The notes beneath the pieces are model-generated. The model saw only the letters and a program-made list of their open reading frames with translations. It was not told the DNA's origin and did not search any database. From an uncultured Cryptobacterium sp. (GTDB lineage: Bacteria; Actinomycetota; Coriobacteriia; Coriobacteriales; Eggerthellaceae), in contig CATYOF010000008.1 in NCBI GenBank assembly GCA_958410215.1, positions 1 to 64,000 of the forward strand: a DNA stretch of 64,000 bases. The letters are read 5' to 3'. The position numbers and the translations under genes are program-made. Positions 1 through 8,600 of this stretch are shown piece after piece (within the stretch, counting starts at the first letter, position 1; each line of letters starts with the position of its first letter).

Positions 1-591
1 TGCTTCTGTGAATCTATGGGGCTTGATCCAAACGCTGCTCCTGCAGCAGATATTTTCTTGCGCGAAGATGAACAGAGTTATGCGGTATACCCCCAAACCG
101 AAAAAGGAAACACCGCACTTGAGGCATGGGAAGAATTTTTAGAAGAAGGCGAAGTAGCAGCCACCGAGGCGCATTGCACCTTACAGGTTGATGCAGCCCA
201 TGTTAAGGAACAGCTTGATGTTTTAAGTGAATCCAATGAACTATGGAATGCAATGAGCATCAAGTGCTTAAATTGCGGCACCTGCACCTTCTTATGCCCT
301 ACCTGTTATTGCTTTGATATTTCACAGGAAAACAAGTACAAAGAAGGGATTCGTTTTCGGTGCTGGGATAGCTGTATGTTTAGTGAATACACCGAAATGG
401 CAGGTGGACATAATCCTCGTCCAACCAAGCGCGATCGCGTAAGAAATCGCTTCATGCACAAGCTTAATTACTTTAAAGACCGCTACGGAAAAAAGCTTTG
501 CGTTGGGTGTGGCAGATGTGTTAAAAAATGCCCCGTCAACCTTGATATAACCGTATTAATAGACAAGATAGGAGCGTTGTCGCATGAATAA
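1..591 (+). CDS. 4Fe-4S dicluster electron-transfer subunit (5' end outside window)
   Basis: The reading frame is open from base 1, so the start lies upstream and the visible part is the C-terminal ~196 residues. Two ferredoxin-like cysteine clusters are visible: CLNCGTCTFLCPTC and, about 80 residues later, CVGCGRCVKKCP. This is the pattern of the 4Fe-4S subunit that accompanies an FAD/NAD(P)H module in cytoplasmic hydrogenases, HdrA-like complexes and anaerobic sulfite reductase (AsrA). The stop overlaps the start of the next gene by 8 bases, so the two are translationally coupled and probably form one complex. No AsrC-like siroheme subunit follows, which argues against sulfite reductase. 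The family role is confident; the electron acceptor or partner enzyme cannot be told from this fragment. Confidence 0.8.
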   Translation, partial: CFCESMGLDPNAAPAADIFLREDEQSYAVYPQTEKGNTALEAWEEFLEEGEVAATEAHCTLQVDAAHVKEQLDVLSESNELWNAMSIKCLNCGTCTFLCPTCYCFDISQENKYKEGIRFRCWDSCMFSEYTEMAGGHNPRPTKRDRVRNRFMHKLNYFKDRYGKKLCVGCGRCVKKCPVNLDITVLIDKIGALSHE

Positions 592-1435
592 CATTGAAAT
601 TGCTCACGACTGCGCCCACGGCGGAGAACCCTACATTCCTCTTATTTGTAAAATTATTGCCATAACCGAAGAAACAAACGACGTTAAAACCTTCCGTGTG
701 CAGAAGCTCGACGGAACAAAACCGTTCGACTCCAAGCCGGGTCAGCTTGCTATGTTATCCCCCATTCCTGAAGGTGAATCAATGTTTTGCATTTCAGGTA
801 CGGGGGACGATTACCTGGAATTCACGGTTAAACGCGTCGGACACAATACGGAAGTTCTGCATGAATTAGAAGTTGGTGCGGAAGTGGGTGTTCGTGGCCC
901 CTATGGCAACTGGTTCCCCTACGAATCATGCAAAGGTCGGGATATGCTCTTCGTAGGAGGCGGCATTGGCATGCCGCCTGTTCGATCGTTCTTGCTCTAT
1001 TGTATCAATCATCGGGAAGACTATGGCCACATTGACTTTGTCTACTCTGCCAGCAATTACGGTGATTTAGTTTGCAAGCAAGATCTTTTCGAAAACTGGC
1101 CCAAGGTACCTGATATGGATGTGCACGTAAGCGTGTATCACGGAAGTGACGAATGGGACGGCCCGGTTGCCTATACGGCACCCTTTTTAGAGAGCTTGAA
1201 CTTACCGGTAACGGAAAACACCGTAGCTGTTCTTTGTGGTGGCCCGTCCCTCTATCGAACCTGTAGCGAAGCGCTTGAAAACATGGGGTTTGACCCCGGA
1301 CAAATTGTAACCACTCTGGAAAAACGCATGAAATGCGGGGTCGGAAAATGCGGACGCTGTAATATTGGTAGCCACTATATTTGTTTAGAAGGCCCGGTGT
1401 TTACCAAAGAAGAAATTAAGCAGATGGAAGGATAA
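584..1435 (+). CDS. FAD/NAD(P)-binding oxidoreductase subunit (AsrB / hydrogenase gamma type)
   Basis: A 283-residue ferredoxin-NADP reductase-like protein. The N-terminal half is an FAD-binding barrel (residues ~15-105). It is followed by an NAD(P) Rossmann domain with the glycine-rich GGGIGMPPVRS around residue 125, and a C-terminal cysteine cluster CGVGKCGRC...C at about 248-265 that would hold a [2Fe-2S] centre, as in dihydroorotate dehydrogenase electron-transfer subunits, AsrB and HydG/gamma subunits. It would pass electrons between NAD(P)H and the Fe-S subunit encoded just upstream, with which it overlaps by 8 bases. Length and domain order are normal for the family. A hairpin at 1464-1497 ends the operon. 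The specific complex (hydrogenase, HDR-like, other) is not determinable here. Confidence 0.82.
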   Translation: MNNIEIAHDCAHGGEPYIPLICKIIAITEETNDVKTFRVQKLDGTKPFDSKPGQLAMLSPIPEGESMFCISGTGDDYLEFTVKRVGHNTEVLHELEVGAEVGVRGPYGNWFPYESCKGRDMLFVGGGIGMPPVRSFLLYCINHREDYGHIDFVYSASNYGDLVCKQDLFENWPKVPDMDVHVSVYHGSDEWDGPVAYTAPFLESLNLPVTENTVAVLCGGPSLYRTCSEALENMGFDPGQIVTTLEKRMKCGVGKCGRCNIGSHYICLEGPVFTKEEIKQMEG

Positions 1436-1463
1436 GTCCGAAGTAGCTCTTCGTAATCAACAA

Positions 1464-1497
1464 AAACGCCTTCCGATCAAGAGATCAGAAGGCGTTT
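1464..1497. terminator. bidirectional rho-independent terminator
   Basis: A ten-base stem, AAACGCCTTC with GAAGGCGTTT, plus an inner GATC/GATC pairing, sits between two convergent genes. Short A and T runs flank both sides, so it can serve both strands. Confidence 0.75.
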
Positions 1498-1524
1498 CTA
1501 CTCTGTAAATATTGAGGTATAAGC

Positions 1525-3054
1525 CTATTTGAGCCCTGTTGCTTCTCCGTCGATATCCATAGAATCCTGAAGATATTCTTTCATAGGTTCAGGACCCACA
1601 TCTTCTAACTTATCACTTTCCACATGCCAGCATTCTGTTCTTGGCATGCCCTCAATGCGATCAGAAACAAATACCGGGTTTAAACCACGATTGCGCTGAC
1701 GCGTGTAGTCTTCAAGAGCCTTAAAGGCCCATTTACCCAGAAGGAAAATAGCAACAAGGTTCACGATTGCCATGAACGCCATCGTAATGTCAGCGAAGTT
1801 CCAAGCAAGCGTAAAGTTGTTCAAGCAGCCAACCATAATGGCAATTAAGCACGTGAAGCGGAATACGTTTAACACCACATTATTTTTGGTAATAAAGCGA
1901 ATGTTGCCTTCTGCATAGAAGTAATTGCCAATTAAGCTTGAGAACGCAAAGCAGAAGATAGCAAACGTAACCACATGGATACCAAATTCACCAATAGAAG
2001 AATTGATAGCCATCTGCACTAAAGGCATACCATTCAAATCGCCAAACGTGCCACCTGATTGTACAAAGAAAATAAGAACAATAAAGGCAGAGCAGGTGCA
2101 CACCAACATGGTGTCTAAATATACGGAAAGCGTCTGAACTAAGCCCTGCTTACAAGGATGAGAAACACTTGCCGTAGCTGCTGCGTTTGGTGCAGAACCC
2201 ATACCCGCTTCGTTAGAGAACAAGCCGCGCTTAATACCCAGCACAATTACGGAACCCGCAAAACCACCAAAAATGGATTCAAAGTCAAAGGCTGATTGGA
2301 AAATGTAATAAAACGCATCGGGAAGCAGATACCAGTTCATTACCGTAATAACCAAACCCATACCCAAATAAGCAATGGCCATTACAGGAACTAATACCGA
2401 AGAAATGATACTAATGCGTTTAGCGCCACCAAAAATAACAAATCCCGTCATAACGCACAGTACAATACCTAGAGCAACTGCCGTACCATTAGTAGCGTAA
2501 TCAGGAATATAGTATTCCAAAGCACTTGCCATATTGTAAGCCTGCAAACCATTGAAGCCATAGGCATAACAAATAATCAAAAGTACCGCAAATACAATGC
2601 CCAGCCAGCGCTGACCTAAGGCCTGTTCGATGTAGTAAGCAGGACCACCGCGAAATTCACCATTCTTGCCACGGACTTTCCAAATCTGCGCCAAGGTAGA
2701 TTCAACAAATGCAGATGCCGCCCCAAACAAGGCCATGAGCCACATCCAAAAAATGGCGCCAGGCCCACCCAACGCAACCGCCGTTGCAATACCAGCAATA
2801 TTACCGGTACCAACACGCGATGCCGTAGAAACCATCATCGCCTGAAATGATGAAATGGATTTCTTACCCGGAACATGCTTTTTCTCAAACAGCTGAGTAA
2901 ACATGTCCTTAAAATAGCGAATCTGAACAAAACGCGTACGAACAGTAAAATAAATTGCGACAAACACCAACAAGAATACCAAGATATAGGTGTATAAAAA
3001 GTCGTCAAAAGCAGTGGTGACCGAAATGAGCCACGCGTTGAAATCTGTATCCAT
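1525..3054 (-). CDS. alanine/glycine:sodium (cation) symporter, AGCS family
   Basis: A 509-residue polytopic membrane protein with about 11 hydrophobic segments. It carries the family's hallmark blocks: GTGNIAGIA (82-90), GGPGAIFWMW (96-105), the FRGGPAYYIEQALG region near 135-147, and NEAGMGSAP (281-289). AGCS proteins import alanine or glycine with Na+ or H+ across the cytoplasmic membrane. Length is normal. The C-terminal ~50 residues form a charged cytoplasmic tail. A GGAGGG ribosome site lies about 11 bases before the ATG. The gene stands alone, with a hairpin on its 3' side and a long structured leader region upstream. Substrate preference between alanine and glycine is not resolved by sequence. 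Confidence 0.92.
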   Translation of the reverse strand: MDTDFNAWLISVTTAFDDFLYTYILVFLLVFVAIYFTVRTRFVQIRYFKDMFTQLFEKKHVPGKKSISSFQAMMVSTASRVGTGNIAGIATAVALGGPGAIFWMWLMALFGAASAFVESTLAQIWKVRGKNGEFRGGPAYYIEQALGQRWLGIVFAVLLIICYAYGFNGLQAYNMASALEYYIPDYATNGTAVALGIVLCVMTGFVIFGGAKRISIISSVLVPVMAIAYLGMGLVITVMNWYLLPDAFYYIFQSAFDFESIFGGFAGSVIVLGIKRGLFSNEAGMGSAPNAAATASVSHPCKQGLVQTLSVYLDTMLVCTCSAFIVLIFFVQSGGTFGDLNGMPLVQMAINSSIGEFGIHVVTFAIFCFAFSSLIGNYFYAEGNIRFITKNNVVLNVFRFTCLIAIMVGCLNNFTLAWNFADITMAFMAIVNLVAIFLLGKWAFKALEDYTRQRNRGLNPVFVSDRIEGMPRTECWHVESDKLEDVGPEPMKEYLQDSMDIDGEATGLK

Positions 3055-3212
3055 TCTATAGTGCTCCCTCCATGAAACCTCGATATTGTATCAGGGTTTC
3101 AACAGATTTTGTCAAATGACTAAAATTTTTTGTGATGGAGTAAAGGTAGTTTCGAAATTATTGTCCTTGTTCCAGGAAAACGGTTTCTCAGCAAAATCTT
3201 CTTTCAAAGATA

Positions 3213-3303
3213 AAACGCCCCGAAATCTGAACCGCTTTCTCTTTCTTGGACTTTTAAGTCCCTGCTAAGAAAAAAGAAAACAGCTCAGATTTTCAGGGCG
3301 TTT
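3213..3303. other. ~91-nt imperfect hairpin in the 3055-3450 gene-free region
   Basis: The intergenic stretch between Veg and the symporter has no supportable gene. It is dominated by a long stem: AAACGCCC (3213-3220) pairs with GGGCGTTT (3296-3303). The pairing continues with few mismatches through AATCTGA/TCAGATT and a pyrimidine/purine arm, and a second small hairpin (GGACTT/AAGTCC, 3248-3261) forms the tip. T-rich sequence follows on both strands. It may be the terminator of veg on the minus strand. Its length is unusual for a terminator, so a small RNA or regulated leader of the symporter is also possible. Confidence 0.55.
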
Positions 3304-3450
3304 CTTTTGTTTTAGGTAGTGATGAGCTTTATAAGGCTTATTTGAAAGGATAAGCAGAAGGTAAAAAATGGTTTGCTTACGTTGGCTTAAGATGGTTTGC
3401 AATGCGATATGAAGTAAACCTTCTTAGCTTTAGGAAAAATAAAACAAAGC

Positions 3451-3795
3451 TTAAACGAGCGATTCTTCTGCTTCTTTTTCCTCGTGTTCAGCAACCATGC
3501 CCTCTTCGGCTTCATCGTCTTCGATAAACTTGCCGAAAAGTGGTTCGCCATTTTGACTCAATTCAACCATACCCGTCAAAATATCAACATACTGATAAGA
3601 CTGACGAGCAGAAGCGCCGCGCTTGCGCTGAACTTCCATAATAAAAAGCTGTGGGTGCACCTGCATAAGCACGCCTTCGCTTTCTACAATTTTTGAGCGA
3701 CCCATGTTGGCACGAACACGAAGTTTTTGCCCAACAAAGTCGCTCAAGGTATCATGAATGTTGGTAATAATTTGTGCTTGCTTAGCTAAATCCAT
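3451..3795 (-). CDS. veg: Veg family protein
   Basis: A 114-residue protein whose first ~80 residues match the small Veg (DUF1021) fold. It has an N-terminal helix, then GQKLRVRANMGRSK around residues 22-35 (the family's conserved basic G-K-x2-x-KAN-GR-K block), then beta strands ending in QYVDILTGMVEL. In Bacillus, Veg is an abundant small protein linked to biofilm matrix expression and DNA binding; that role comes from the family and is not visible here. The gene has an added C-terminal acidic tail (about 30 residues rich in E and D), longer than the ~86-residue Bacillus protein. In Firmicutes veg lies next to ksgA; here ksgA is about 7 kb away on the same strand. Confidence 0.8.
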   Translation of the reverse strand: MDLAKQAQIITNIHDTLSDFVGQKLRVRANMGRSKIVESEGVLMQVHPQLFIMEVQRKRGASARQSYQYVDILTGMVELSQNGEPLFGKFIEDDEAEEGMVAEHEEKEAEESLV

Positions 3796-3814
3796 AAGTG
3801 ATAATTCTCCGATT

Positions 3815-3841
3815 TTGGGTACACTAAAACTTGTTTATAAT
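3815..3841 (+). promoter_or_regulatory. candidate sigma70-type promoter for the HD gene
   Basis: TTGGGT (3815-3820) and a perfect TATAAT (3836-3841) are separated by 15 bases (16 if TTTGGG is taken as the -35). They lie about 46 bases before the ATG at 3888. The short spacing lowers confidence. Confidence 0.4.
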
Positions 3842-3887
3842 AGCACATATTTAAATCAATCGAAATAGGACAAAAAAGGAGCCTTTT

Positions 3888-4403
3888 ATGGCAGACGTCT
3901 TAGAAAAAGAACAAAAACTACTTCAAACCCTTATGATGGAAATGATTTCCTTCGATACGGGGGATCCTAAACGTATTCAACACTTTATTAAAGTTCATAG
4001 CTTGGCACGCACCATTGCGCTGGGGGAAAACGCCAACACCAAAGCACAGATTATTATTGAAGCAGCAGCTATAGTACACGATATTGGAATTTTGCCTGCA
4101 CTACGTAAATACGGATCTTGCAATGGAAAGCAACAAGAACAAGAAGGCGAAAAGTACGCACGATCCCTCTTGCATGAAGTTGGTTTTTCCGAAGACACTA
4201 CCGAGCGAGTTGCCTGGTTAGTAGCACATCACCATTCTTATAACGAAATTAAAACCTTCGACCACCAGGTACTCACCGAAGCCGATATGCTCGTCAATCT
4301 GTACGAAGATGGCATCAACGAAGAAGGCATGCGAAAAGCATTAAATGAAGTATTTAAAACCGAAACAGGTACCGAACTTCTGTATATGATGTTTGGCCTG
4401 TAA
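3888..4403 (+). CDS. HD domain phosphohydrolase
   Basis: A 171-residue single-domain protein with the metal-binding residues of the HD superfamily in order: H37, the H64-D65 pair in AIVHDIG, and an H114-H115-H116 cluster followed by a late D near residue 130. Such proteins hydrolyse phosphomonoester or phosphodiester bonds of nucleotides or related metabolites in the cytoplasm. Small stand-alone HD proteins of this size are usually annotated only to superfamily level. An AAAGGAG-type ribosome site precedes the ATG, and a strong hairpin follows the stop. The gene is monocistronic, so context gives no substrate clue. Confidence 0.85.
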   Translation: MADVLEKEQKLLQTLMMEMISFDTGDPKRIQHFIKVHSLARTIALGENANTKAQIIIEAAAIVHDIGILPALRKYGSCNGKQQEQEGEKYARSLLHEVGFSEDTTERVAWLVAHHHSYNEIKTFDHQVLTEADMLVNLYEDGINEEGMRKALNEVFKTETGTELLYMMFGL

Positions 4404-4427
4404 AAGCGTGTACAAAAGCCGTGATTT

Positions 4428-4466
4428 GGCTGTAGGTTAAATGCAAACCTACAGCCTTATTTTCTT
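4428..4466. terminator. bidirectional terminator
   Basis: GGCTGTAGGTT (4428-4438) pairs perfectly with AACCTACAGCC (4446-4456) and is followed by TTATTTTCTT. It separates the convergent HD and ABC genes. Confidence 0.85.
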
Positions 4467-4472
4467 ACTACC

Positions 4473-6269
4473 CTATTCCAAATACGCTCCCGTTTGCCTA
4501 CTCCAAAGATGGGCGTATTCGCCACCCTGCTCAATAAGCTGGGCATGAGGGCCATCTTCAACAATCTTGCCTTCTGAAAGCACTACGATTCGATCGAGGC
4601 TTGCCACGGTAGATAAACGATGAGCCACCACAATGGACGTTCTTCCATGCATAAGCTTTTCAAGGGCATCTTGTACTAAATGCTCACTTTCAGAATCCAA
4701 CGCACTGGTCGCTTCATCTAAAACAAGGACGGGACAGTCTGCAAGCATAGCGCGCGCAATAGCAATGCGCTGTCGCTGCCCACCCGATAACTTCACACCT
4801 CGCTCACCCGTTACGGTATCAAAGCCCTGTGGTAACTTTTCAATAAACTCCAAAGCATTTGCTTGACGAGCTGCTTCTCTAATTTCTTCCATGGAAGCAC
4901 CGGGCTTACCGTAAGAAATGTTTTCCGCAATAGAACGATGGAACAACAAAGCTTCCTGAGGAACATAGGCAATTTGTCTGCGAAGCGATTGTTGCGTTAT
5001 GTCTGCAACATTTTGTCCATCAACCAAAATTCTGCCTTCTTGAATGTCAGACAAGCGTAGCAAAAGTTTCGTTAACGTGGTTTTTCCCGCCCCGCTCATA
5101 CCGACCAAACCAACGCGCTGGCCAGCGGGAATATGCAAATCAAAATCCTTGAATACCTGAGTTTTAGTGTTCCCGTCAGTATAGGAAAACCCGATGTCCT
5201 CAAAATCAATGGCGCCTTTTGATACCACCAATGGTTTTGCGTTCGGCTTATCTGCCACCAACCGCGGTTCGTCCAAAATTGTGGTCATGCCGCTTGCATC
5301 GCCAAACGCACGGTTAAAACGCTGTAAGCCATTATTGATGAAGTTGAATTGGTTGGTAATGGTATAGGTGTAGGTAAACATTACCACCAACGTACCAGGA
5401 GTTATGCCGTACCACGCATTGCCACCCGCAATAAAGACGGTAACGACCGACATGATTACCACCGTAATACATGCCGTTATTATGCCGCGCGTAAGAGAAG
5501 CCCACATACGCTTGGAATCGCGTGCAACCACTTCTCGGTTAGCTTTATCAAAAAGGCCCCGTTCGTAGTCTTCTCGCCCATAGGTTTTAACAGATAAGAT
5601 ATTGGCTACAGAATCGGATAGTTCTCCAGAAAGTTGATTTTGAGCGCCTGCTGCTTTTTCGTTTAAATGAAGAATGCGCTTGTACATATAGTAAGAAACA
5701 CACGCATAGATTGCTAAAAGCACCATTAAAATGACCACATACAAGGGCACCCGTGGCGCAAGAATACTACAGGTAAAAATTACCGAACAAATAACGGGCA
5801 AAAAGGGAAACGTGATAGTTTCTAAAAGCTGTTGGTAAGCACTCATAAACTTAGACGTTTGGCTAACCAGTGTTCCCCCGAAACGATTAGAGTGAAACGA
5901 CATAGACTGGTTACAGAGCGCATCGAAAGACATCGTTGCCAAATCGTAGGCAGCGGCAATTTCAAGCTTATACATGGTATAGTCTTGCAGTTTACTTGCC
6001 GCCTGACCAAATACATTAATTGCAATTAAAGCCACAATGTAGGGTGCAAAAACTTCAAATACCTTATCAGCTGGCACTGGATCGGCGCTTACCCTATCTA
6101 CCACCAAACTCATAACATAAGGATTGCCATACGTTAACAAGGCAACAAACGCAAAGGTTGCCGCCATCAAACCAAAAAAGTAGCCCTTATGCCGCTTGGT
6201 TACTAACCAGTAGTAATGAAGCGTACGCCTTGTGGTTGAAGGAACGCCCGATTTTGCCGCCATTACCAT
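4473..6269 (-). CDS. ABC exporter, fused membrane and ATPase domains
   Basis: A 598-residue half-transporter. Six membrane segments span residues ~30-300, followed by an ATPase domain with Walker A (GMSGAGKTT, ~390-398), signature LSGGQ (494-498), Walker B VLVLDEATSALD (~514-525) and an H-loop VVAHRLS. It is a type IV (exporter-fold) ABC protein of the MsbA/LmrA class and probably works as a homodimer, since no second half gene is adjacent. The start overlaps the 3' end of the preceding acetyltransferase gene by 7 bases. A second ATG two codons downstream (6263) is an equally possible start. Substrate is unknown; drugs, lipids or peptides are all possible for this class. Confidence 0.88.
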   Translation of the reverse strand: MVMAAKSGVPSTTRRTLHYYWLVTKRHKGYFFGLMAATFAFVALLTYGNPYVMSLVVDRVSADPVPADKVFEVFAPYIVALIAINVFGQAASKLQDYTMYKLEIAAAYDLATMSFDALCNQSMSFHSNRFGGTLVSQTSKFMSAYQQLLETITFPFLPVICSVIFTCSILAPRVPLYVVILMVLLAIYACVSYYMYKRILHLNEKAAGAQNQLSGELSDSVANILSVKTYGREDYERGLFDKANREVVARDSKRMWASLTRGIITACITVVIMSVVTVFIAGGNAWYGITPGTLVVMFTYTYTITNQFNFINNGLQRFNRAFGDASGMTTILDEPRLVADKPNAKPLVVSKGAIDFEDIGFSYTDGNTKTQVFKDFDLHIPAGQRVGLVGMSGAGKTTLTKLLLRLSDIQEGRILVDGQNVADITQQSLRRQIAYVPQEALLFHRSIAENISYGKPGASMEEIREAARQANALEFIEKLPQGFDTVTGERGVKLSGGQRQRIAIARAMLADCPVLVLDEATSALDSESEHLVQDALEKLMHGRTSIVVAHRLSTVASLDRIVVLSEGKIVEDGPHAQLIEQGGEYAHLWSRQTGAYLE

Positions 6270-6796
6270 ACCTTCTCAAACGCGCTGCGAAGTTGACCAT
6301 CTTCAACGCCACCAACCAAAGCAATAGAACCACACTGAGTAAACCCTGCTTTTTCTAACGAGCGAATCATGGGTTTGTTATCGGGATGCGTGTCAATGCG
6401 CAGAGAAGCGATGCCCTGAGCTTTAGCTAAATCAAACGCATACTGAAACATACGCCCTACCACGCCTTGGCCTTTACACCTATCTGCCACACAAACTCGG
6501 TGGAGCGAAGCGTACGCCCCGTCCTCAAAGAGATTTCCCGTTAACCAGGATCCTTCAATTTCGTCATAAGAGGCATCCCTTGTTGTGAAATAAGCAAAGG
6601 CACCCATCACCGCATTTGATTCATCATCAAGAGCAACATAAGCATCCTCTCGTGCGATGTCTTGTTGCCAAACTTCTAAGGAAGGGTACCCTTTTTGCCA
6701 TTGGTCGACACCCATGCGTTTTAATTGCGCTTTTGCCTCGTTAGTAATAGCCATTATTTGATCTAAATGCTGTTCACGGGCTACTTGAAAACGCAT
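6263..6796 (-). CDS. GNAT family N-acetyltransferase
   Basis: A 177-residue GCN5-related acetyltransferase. The acetyl-CoA pyrophosphate-binding loop is RCKGQGVVGRM around residues 118-128. It is followed by the helix and strand SLRIDTHPDNKPMIRSLEKAGF typical of motifs A and B, read here in pieces. The ATG at 6796 is preferred over the in-frame ATG at 6811. It has an AGAGG ribosome site 5 bases upstream, whereas the earlier codon sits in the T-tail of the terminator of the upstream gene. The gene overlaps the following ABC exporter by 7 bases, so they are probably co-translated. The acceptor substrate is unknown; coupling with an exporter hints at, but does not prove, a detoxification role. 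Confidence 0.82.
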   Translation of the reverse strand: MRFQVAREQHLDQIMAITNEAKAQLKRMGVDQWQKGYPSLEVWQQDIAREDAYVALDDESNAVMGAFAYFTTRDASYDEIEGSWLTGNLFEDGAYASLHRVCVADRCKGQGVVGRMFQYAFDLAKAQGIASLRIDTHPDNKPMIRSLEKAGFTQCGSIALVGGVEDGQLRSAFEKVW

Positions 6797-6811
6797 ATTG
6801 ACCTCTTCCAT

Positions 6812-6843
6812 TAAAATACCTCGAAGAAATCCCTCGAGGTATT
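6812..6843 (-). terminator. terminator of the sufCB operon
   Basis: On the minus strand AATACCTCGA (6843-6834) pairs with TCGAGGTATT (6824-6815) and is followed directly by a short T run. It ends the suf operon just before the acetyltransferase gene. Confidence 0.8.
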
Positions 6844-6884
6844 ACCATTTTTCGTTGTATTACATTGTATGGTATTGAATCGTT

Positions 6885-7814
6885 CTAGCTTAAAAAGTCA
6901 TCCAAAATTTCTGCTTCGGCTTCTTCTTCAGTAAGGCCTAAGGTCATTAGCTTAGTAATTTGATCCCCCGCAATTTTCCCAATAGCAGCTTCATGAACAA
7001 GCTGCGCATCCTCGTGAGCCGCTTCGATACCTGGAATTGCTTTGACAACCGCATTGCCCATGATGATAGCATCACACTGTACATGACCGTGACAAGCGGC
7101 TTCGCCCGATACCAAAGGATTAAAAATTTGTACCGAATTATCCTGTGCAACACTACGAGAAATTACCTGAACATTTGAATTGTCTCCCACCAGACGAATG
7201 TTCATGTTTGAGGTTGCCTTCTGATCACCATCGGTCAAAAGCTTTTCCGTCAGGATAAGTTTCGCGCCAGCACCCAATTCCGCATCGGTATCACGCACGG
7301 TAGAAGTAACACCACGAATTTGCACCATTTCCATTTCACAGAAGGAATTTTCATCCTGGTACACCTTCGTTACCGGATTCAGAATACGAGCACCATCTCC
7401 AGAACCTTCACCGTAGTGATTCTCAACGTATTTCACACGAGAATTCTTGCCAATATGGAAGGTGTGAATACCGTCATGTTCGGATGCCTTGTGACTGTCA
7501 TTATGAATGCCGCAACCTGCAATAATTACCACATCACAGTTTTCGCCAATGTGGAAGGTGTTATAAACCACATCTTTCAATCCTGCTTTGGAAACAATAA
7601 CAGGAATGTATACGCGTTCGCCCTTAGTTCCATCCTTGATGTAAATATCAATGCCAGGATTATCGGTCTTGGTTGCAATTTCAATGTTTGCTGAATTATG
7701 ACGCGTTAACAATTCGCCGTCTTTACGAATATTGTAGGCACCTTCAGGAATGCCATGAACATTCGTTAACGTTTTTAACAAATCAGCATCTATAGGGGAA
7801 AGATCTACTGCCAT
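6885..7814 (-). CDS. sufB: SufB/SufD-family Fe-S scaffold (short, minimal-SUF type)
   Basis: A 309-residue protein with the right-handed beta-helix core of SufB/SufD, recognisable from repeating strands such as HIGENCDVVIIAGCGIHND (about 88-106) and FHIGKNSRVKYVENHYGEG (about 118-136). It is much shorter than classical SufB (~470) or SufD (~420) and lacks their N-terminal helical region. With SufC encoded 9 bases upstream and no SufD, SufS or SufU nearby, this is the two-gene SufBC/SmsCB arrangement found in archaea, Clostridia and other anaerobes. It would build [4Fe-4S] clusters as a SufB2C2 complex in the cytoplasm. Conserved cysteine and histidine residues near the C-terminal half (CHGHVQCD) may bind the nascent cluster. 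Confidence 0.85.
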   Translation of the reverse strand: MAVDLSPIDADLLKTLTNVHGIPEGAYNIRKDGELLTRHNSANIEIATKTDNPGIDIYIKDGTKGERVYIPVIVSKAGLKDVVYNTFHIGENCDVVIIAGCGIHNDSHKASEHDGIHTFHIGKNSRVKYVENHYGEGSGDGARILNPVTKVYQDENSFCEMEMVQIRGVTSTVRDTDAELGAGAKLILTEKLLTDGDQKATSNMNIRLVGDNSNVQVISRSVAQDNSVQIFNPLVSGEAACHGHVQCDAIIMGNAVVKAIPGIEAAHEDAQLVHEAAIGKIAGDQITKLMTLGLTEEEAEAEILDDFLS

Positions 7815-7823
7815 TTTGATCTC

Positions 7824-8600
7824 CTAACAGGTAACAGGAATTTCGGTAAGATGAAGCTCAGGAGGCTCGGTAAAAGAGCAATAGCTGTTGTCTTTCTGAG
7901 AAAATCCGAGTTTTGGCATGATTTCATCTACGGGACCTTGTGCTTCGATTTTGCCATTGCGCAAACACACAATTTCGTCCGCCAAGGAAATAATTCGTTC
8001 CTGATGAGAAATGATGATGATGGAGTGACCATTGCCTTGCTTGTAAATATCTTCAAACGTTTGAGTTAAGCGATCAAAACTCCACAGGTCAATACCTGCT
8101 TCTGGTTCGTCGTAAATTGCTAACTTCGGATCAGATGCCAAAATGGTAGCGATTTCGATACGCTTCAATTCGCCACCAGAGAGGTTTTTGTCAACTTCAC
8201 GAGTAAGATAATTCGCAGAACAAAGACCAACTTTGCCTAAATATTCATTACAAGCAAGCATAGGAAGACGCTTGCCTGCTGCAATTTCTAAAAGCTTCTT
8301 TACCTTCATTCCCTTAAAACGAGAAGGTTGTTGAAAGCCGTACCCAATACCAAGCTTTGCGCGCTCGGTAATAGACATAGAAGTAATATCGGTTCCATCA
8401 AAAATTATGCTGCCCGAAGTTGGTTGTTCAATGCCCATAATGATTTTGGCAAGCGTTGATTTACCGCCACCATTAGGACCAGTAATTACAACAAACTTTT
8501 TTTCATCAACGGTAAGTGAAATATCATCAATGATGCGCTTAGTTTTTGAAGAACCTTCTTCGACAGGAACGTCGAAAACAATGTTCTTAAGTTCTAACAT
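7824..8600 (-). CDS. sufC: Fe-S cluster assembly ATPase SufC
   Basis: A 258-residue soluble ABC ATPase with Walker A GPNGGGKST (41-49), signature LSGGELKRIEIA (140-151) and Walker B leading into YDEPEAGID (163-171). SufC normally has DEADSGLD at the last position; the EPEAGID form is seen in minimal-SUF SufC proteins. It energises cluster assembly on the SufB-like partner encoded immediately downstream. The extra N-terminal VPVEEGSSKTKR insertion and a C-terminal ~30-residue tail are normal for the subgroup. AAAGGAG lies 7 bases before the ATG. It is first in the operon sufC-sufB; transcription ends at the hairpin at 6843-6812. Confidence 0.88.
   Translation of the reverse strand: MLELKNIVFDVPVEEGSSKTKRIIDDISLTVDEKKFVVITGPNGGGKSTLAKIIMGIEQPTSGSIIFDGTDITSMSITERAKLGIGYGFQQPSRFKGMKVKKLLEIAAGKRLPMLACNEYLGKVGLCSANYLTREVDKNLSGGELKRIEIATILASDPKLAIYDEPEAGIDLWSFDRLTQTFEDIYKQGNGHSIIIISHQERIISLADEIVCLRNGKIEAQGPVDEIMPKLGFSQKDNSYCSFTEPPELHLTEIPVTC

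Noticed and set aside
1..1435. Anaerobic sulfite reductase (asrAB) assignment
   Set aside because: The two subunits resemble AsrA and AsrB, but no siroheme subunit (AsrC) follows, so a more general oxidoreductase call was kept.
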